Shown in pieces: positions 19,923 through 22,671 of a stretch of 22,671 bases of DNA. Below the pieces are notes generated by a model. It was not told where the DNA came from, made no database searches, and saw only the letters and a list, made by a program, of their open reading frames with translations. Each line of letters starts with the position of its first letter. The stretch's first letter is position 1. The stretch covers positions 1-22,671 of the IMG/VR virus record IMGVR_UViG_3300046557_000683, one strand, 5' to 3'. Made by a program: the position numbers and the translations under genes. This DNA comes from a virus.

Positions 19923-21968
19923 TTACAGGGTCTTGAGCAGTCGGATGGGATAGCCGCGGAGGTCTTTGATCTTCGTCCCGCGGAGGCGACGGATGATGCC
20001 GTACTGGCCGATGGTGGCGAATTGGGTGGCCTGGAAGTCGATCAGCCAGCCCTGGCCGGCGGCGGCCGAATGCGGCACCTGCCGCTCCTGGTAGCCGAAC
20101 ATCGCCAGCGACTGGAGCGTCTCGTCGGGCAGCTCCAGCGTCACCGCGTTGGGCGTCGCGGCGGCCTCGATCATTGCCGAGCGCGTGCGCGCCGTGGGTA
20201 TACGCGAGGTCGCCCCGTCGCGACGTGCCGCGTTGGGGCGGGCATCAATGGTGCCGGTGTAGTCGCGCTTGAAGGCCGGCACGACGCGCTCGTGCAGCGC
20301 GATCGTGTCGATCACCGGCGTGGCCGTCGGGATGCTGTTGACGAAGGTCGCCTTGAGCGAGATGGCCGTGGCGGCCAGGTTGATAGGCGAGTCGACGCGC
20401 TGGCCGTTGTGCTCGAAGGACGTCGGCAGCACAACCCAGTTGCCGGTCGGGTCGCTGGGCACCGCACCCGAGGACGCCATCAAGCGATAGGCCAGGTTCA
20501 CCTCGTCGCCCTGGCGCATGACAGGCCCGAACACGCTGTAGCCAAGGAAGGCTTTCGTGTCGGCCTGGAACATGGCCGTATGCAGCGGCAGCACGATCTC
20601 CGAGATCTGGTCGGTGTACTCGGCGCCCGAGTCGACCGCGAGCGGGTTGCGAATGAGCTTGATCCAGCAGAAGGTGCCGTCGCTGAAACCAACGTACAAC
20701 CGGTCCTGGCCGAGCTGACTGCTGAGGCCCATCGCGCTGATCTTCTTGCCGGGGAAGTCGGCGATCGAGCCGTCGTACTGGTCCACGAACGTGAAGCCCG
20801 TCGAGTCGCGCTCGGGCGACGGCTGCCAGTTGCCGTACGTCAGCAGGTACGACGTATTCAGCGCGGTGTTGTAGACGCCCGCAAAGGCCTGATAGCCGCC
20901 CCAGCCGCAGAAGGCCTGCACCGGGCCATGCACCGGGCTGGCGTTGTCGAGCATGCGGCCGGGGCCAGCGGGCGAGAGCTGCGGCGCATCGGCAAGACTC
21001 AGGCGATAGAACGTCGGCCCCGCAGTGAACCAGACGGAGTCGAGCCAGGACACCGCGGTGCGCCCGTTCTCGGTGTCCTGATGGACTTTCAGGCCGGGGT
21101 ACAGGTCATTGTCGGAGCCGTCGGCGTTGATAGTGAACACGTCGCCGTCGGCCTTGAAGATCACGAGGTGATTCTGCGCTTGGCGGATGCAGGTGATCGG
21201 CGTCGACTGGTCGCCGACCTGAATCGACCCACCCCAGGAGCCGGCGATCATCGGGTCGGCGGTGGTCTTGCGGATCTGCGACGTGCGCGGGTCGGCGCCC
21301 CACAACTCGTCGCCAACGATTTCGAGGAAGCTCGGCGCGAAGCCTGCCGGCAGCACGCAGGATGCCCACGTCGCGTCGGCCACAAAGCGCTCGAGCACGC
21401 CGTCCTCCCACGCCACGTACAGCGCATCCGTAGCGCCTGCGCCGGCGGCCATCCACCGCACCGCGCTGGTAGCGACGTGGCCGGCCCGCGTATGGAGCAC
21501 CACCTGACCGGCGCTGGTATCGTCATTGCGGCGCAGGACCGAGTCGCCGCGCAGGATGTACTGCGTGGGCGTCCGCGCCGCGTTGATGCCGTCAACGAAC
21601 TGGGTCACGCGCGCCGCCGTCAGGGCGGGGGTAAGCGAATGCACCAGCGGCCCCTTGCCGGCCAGGCCCCCTGTCACCCAGACATTGGAACCCCAGTAGT
21701 AGCGGCGGTCGGCGTGCGAACTCTGGACGCGCTCGCCCATGCCCGCGGTCGGCTTGAAGGCAAACGTGCGCTCGCGGTAGATGGGTGCCGAGTCGTACTC
21801 CTGAAGGGTTGGCACCACGCCCTCGAGCGTCTGCTGCTTTTTGCCGACCAGCAGGCCGCTGTCATTGGGCACCAGCATCAGGCCGATGCGGCCGGCGGGC
21901 GTGTCGGTCGGCACGCCCAGACGTGCATCCCACGGGTACGGTCGAACGCGGCTGCCGGGAGCGGACAT
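19923..21968 (-). CDS. Large tail protein, beta-propeller-like
   Basis: A 681-aa phage structural protein. ATG 21968 is chosen over the open frame to 22082, because the extra residues are Arg/His-rich shadow of the next gene upstream. Segments with repeated beta strands and aromatic-Gly turns (YYWGSNVWVTGGLAG, LYVAWEDGVLERFVAD, LVIFKADGDVFTINADGSDND, VSWLDSVWFTAGPTFYRLS, LYVGFSDGTFCWIKLI) look like blades of a propeller. The C-terminal part is about 590-681 (IDARPNAARRDGATSRIPTARTRSAMIEAA, LAMFGYQERQVPHSAAAGQGWLID). It is probably part of the tail or baseplate. It lies 13 nt upstream of the fibre-like gene. Confidence 0.66.
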   Translation of the reverse strand: MSAPGSRVRPYPWDARLGVPTDTPAGRIGLMLVPNDSGLLVGKKQQTLEGVVPTLQEYDSAPIYRERTFAFKPTAGMGERVQSSHADRRYYWGSNVWVTGGLAGKGPLVHSLTPALTAARVTQFVDGINAARTPTQYILRGDSVLRRNDDTSAGQVVLHTRAGHVATSAVRWMAAGAGATDALYVAWEDGVLERFVADATWASCVLPAGFAPSFLEIVGDELWGADPRTSQIRKTTADPMIAGSWGGSIQVGDQSTPITCIRQAQNHLVIFKADGDVFTINADGSDNDLYPGLKVHQDTENGRTAVSWLDSVWFTAGPTFYRLSLADAPQLSPAGPGRMLDNASPVHGPVQAFCGWGGYQAFAGVYNTALNTSYLLTYGNWQPSPERDSTGFTFVDQYDGSIADFPGKKISAMGLSSQLGQDRLYVGFSDGTFCWIKLIRNPLAVDSGAEYTDQISEIVLPLHTAMFQADTKAFLGYSVFGPVMRQGDEVNLAYRLMASSGAVPSDPTGNWVVLPTSFEHNGQRVDSPINLAATAISLKATFVNSIPTATPVIDTIALHERVVPAFKRDYTGTIDARPNAARRDGATSRIPTARTRSAMIEAAATPNAVTLELPDETLQSLAMFGYQERQVPHSAAAGQGWLIDFQATQFATIGQYGIIRRLRGTKIKDLRGYPIRLLKTL

Positions 21969-21970
21969 GG

Positions 21971-22330
21971 CTAGTGGACGAAGTCCTTTGCGGTCACCAG
22001 CCCGTTGAGCGCGGGAGCTTCGTCGGTCGCCTCGTTGACGGTGTCGATGAACTGGAGCACACGCTTGTCGATGACGCCCCACTGCATGTTCGCCACCTTC
22101 AGCCTGAGGTGCTCCCAGTCGGCGTCCTCGAGCGCGAGGATCGGTCCCGACTGTTCGTCGAGCGCGTCCAGGATGTGGATGCCGCGACGCATCTCTTCGA
22201 TGTCCGCGCCGCGCTGCGGATCCAGCGGGCGACGGATCACCTCGCGGATGACCACACGGTAGTCCACCACGTTGGTGGCGTCATCGGCGCGATACGGATC
22301 AGGGATAACCCTGAGCGGAAAGCGGCGCAT
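21971..22330 (-). CDS. Hypothetical tail-region protein
   Basis: A 119-aa protein of unknown function. AAGGAGAGG with a 9-nt gap points to ATG 22330; the TTG at 22351 is part of that site. It reads FPLRVIPDPYRADDATNVVDYRVVIREVIRRPLDPQRG, then a helix (IEEMRRGIHILDAL), then LRLKVANMQWGVIDKRVLQFIDTVNEA. The layout resembles small phage tail-assembly proteins, by position only. Confidence 0.62.
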   Translation of the reverse strand: MRRFPLRVIPDPYRADDATNVVDYRVVIREVIRRPLDPQRGADIEEMRRGIHILDALDEQSGPILALEDADWEHLRLKVANMQWGVIDKRVLQFIDTVNEATDEAPALNGLVTAKDFVH

Positions 22331-22364
22331 CAGCCCATGCCTCTCCTTCAAGTTGGCTCACTGC

Positions 22365-22562
22365 TCATGCTGGTGGAGTGCTCACGATCCTGCCATCGGT
22401 GGTGACGTACGCCGGATCAGTTCTGAGCAGCTTCTCGTACTCTTCGTTCTCGATGACTTCCACGCTGTGCTGGTTGCCGACACCGCCTTTGGGGTGGAGG
22501 CCGACCACCAGGCGGTCGCTCCTGCGGCAGACGATCGGTCGTTGCGGCGGTCCTTCAGCCAT
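22365..22562 (-). CDS. Small hypothetical protein
   Basis: A 65-aa protein of unknown function. GGAG 9 nt before ATG 22562 supports the start; the in-frame GTG 22580 is less likely. It has PIVCRRSDRLVVGLHPKGGVG and HSVEVIENEEYEKLLRTDPAYVTTDGRIVS, a short beta/helix protein in the late operon. Confidence 0.6.
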   Translation of the reverse strand: MAEGPPQRPIVCRRSDRLVVGLHPKGGVGNQHSVEVIENEEYEKLLRTDPAYVTTDGRIVSTPPA

Positions 22563-22564
22563 GC

Positions 22565-22671
22565 TTACTGCTCCACCCACCTGTCGGGTCCGTCCATGCG
22601 ACTGACGTTCAAACGCACGTGCGACTCAGGGATCGCGTTGGTCGCGGCCTGCACGTTGCCGCAGGCGCAAC
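22565..22671 (-). CDS. C-terminal end of a protein cut by the right edge
   Basis: The last 34 residues of a minus-strand gene, ending in TAA at 22565-22567. Visible: CACGNVQAATNAIPESHVRL, then NVSRMDGPDRWVEQ. The CAC pair suggests a metal site. The start lies off the right edge. It is 2 nt before the next gene. Confidence 0.55.
   Translation of the reverse strand, partial: CACGNVQAATNAIPESHVRLNVSRMDGPDRWVEQ

Noticed and set aside
19854-21974. 706-codon plus-strand frame
   Set aside because: It is the antisense of the tail genes; it is rich in Arg, His, Ala and Gly and has no recognisable domain.

Overview
The window is 22.7 kb of GC-rich DNA that reads as part of a temperate tailed-phage genome (a prophage or a phage contig). 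It carries a tyrosine integrase, two XRE-type repressor-like proteins, an excisionase-like protein, a compact replication/recombination module, a DNA cytosine methyltransferase, a small-terminase-like protein, tail genes and cell-wall hydrolases. The host cannot be fixed from the sequence alone. GC-rich codons, many GTG starts and two promoters that appear to give leaderless mRNAs suggest a high-GC host such as an actinomycete or a member of the Chloroflexota. No rRNA, tRNA, IS element or CRISPR array was seen.

Layout. (1) 1-499, minus: small-terminase-like gene running off the left edge. (2) 768-3064, plus: five overlapping genes behind one strong-looking promoter/operator; the first resembles the phage GP88 family and the last is an XRE regulator. 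(3) 10108 down to 2964, minus: about fifteen mostly stop/start-overlapping genes: ribbon-helix-helix-like protein, excisionase-like HTH, small proteins, cytosine-5 methyltransferase, secreted lytic transglycosylase, 48-aa membrane protein, RecT-like annealing protein, VRR-NUC nuclease, RepA-like ATPase, restriction-fold-like protein. (4) 10182-11411: immunity region with an XRE repressor (minus), a small HTH protein (plus) and two matching candidate operators. (5) 11412-13946, plus: integrase and two unknown genes. (6) 13947-14984: about 1 kb without convincing genes, C-rich, with a degenerate 5-nt periodicity. (7) 14985-16074: small helical protein and PAPS-reductase-like protein. (8) 16075-16703: repeat-rich intergenic region. 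(9) 16704-17503, plus: three small coiled-coil proteins. (10) 22671 down to 17486, minus: tail proteins, a fibre-like protein, a C39-like peptidase and two small membrane proteins, apparently the end of the late operon.

How it fits together. The minus-strand early operon supplies a helicase-like ATPase, an annealing protein with a nuclease, and a methyltransferase that could protect phage DNA. The repressor probably controls its own promoter and the integrase through the paired CGTATCG-N7-CGATA sites. The late genes build the tail and open the cell. The most unusual parts are the 1-kb pentamer-periodic C-rich tract, an apparently out-of-frame insert inside the methyltransferase, and a 12-bp repeat (GAAAGGGTRCGC) shared by separate loci.
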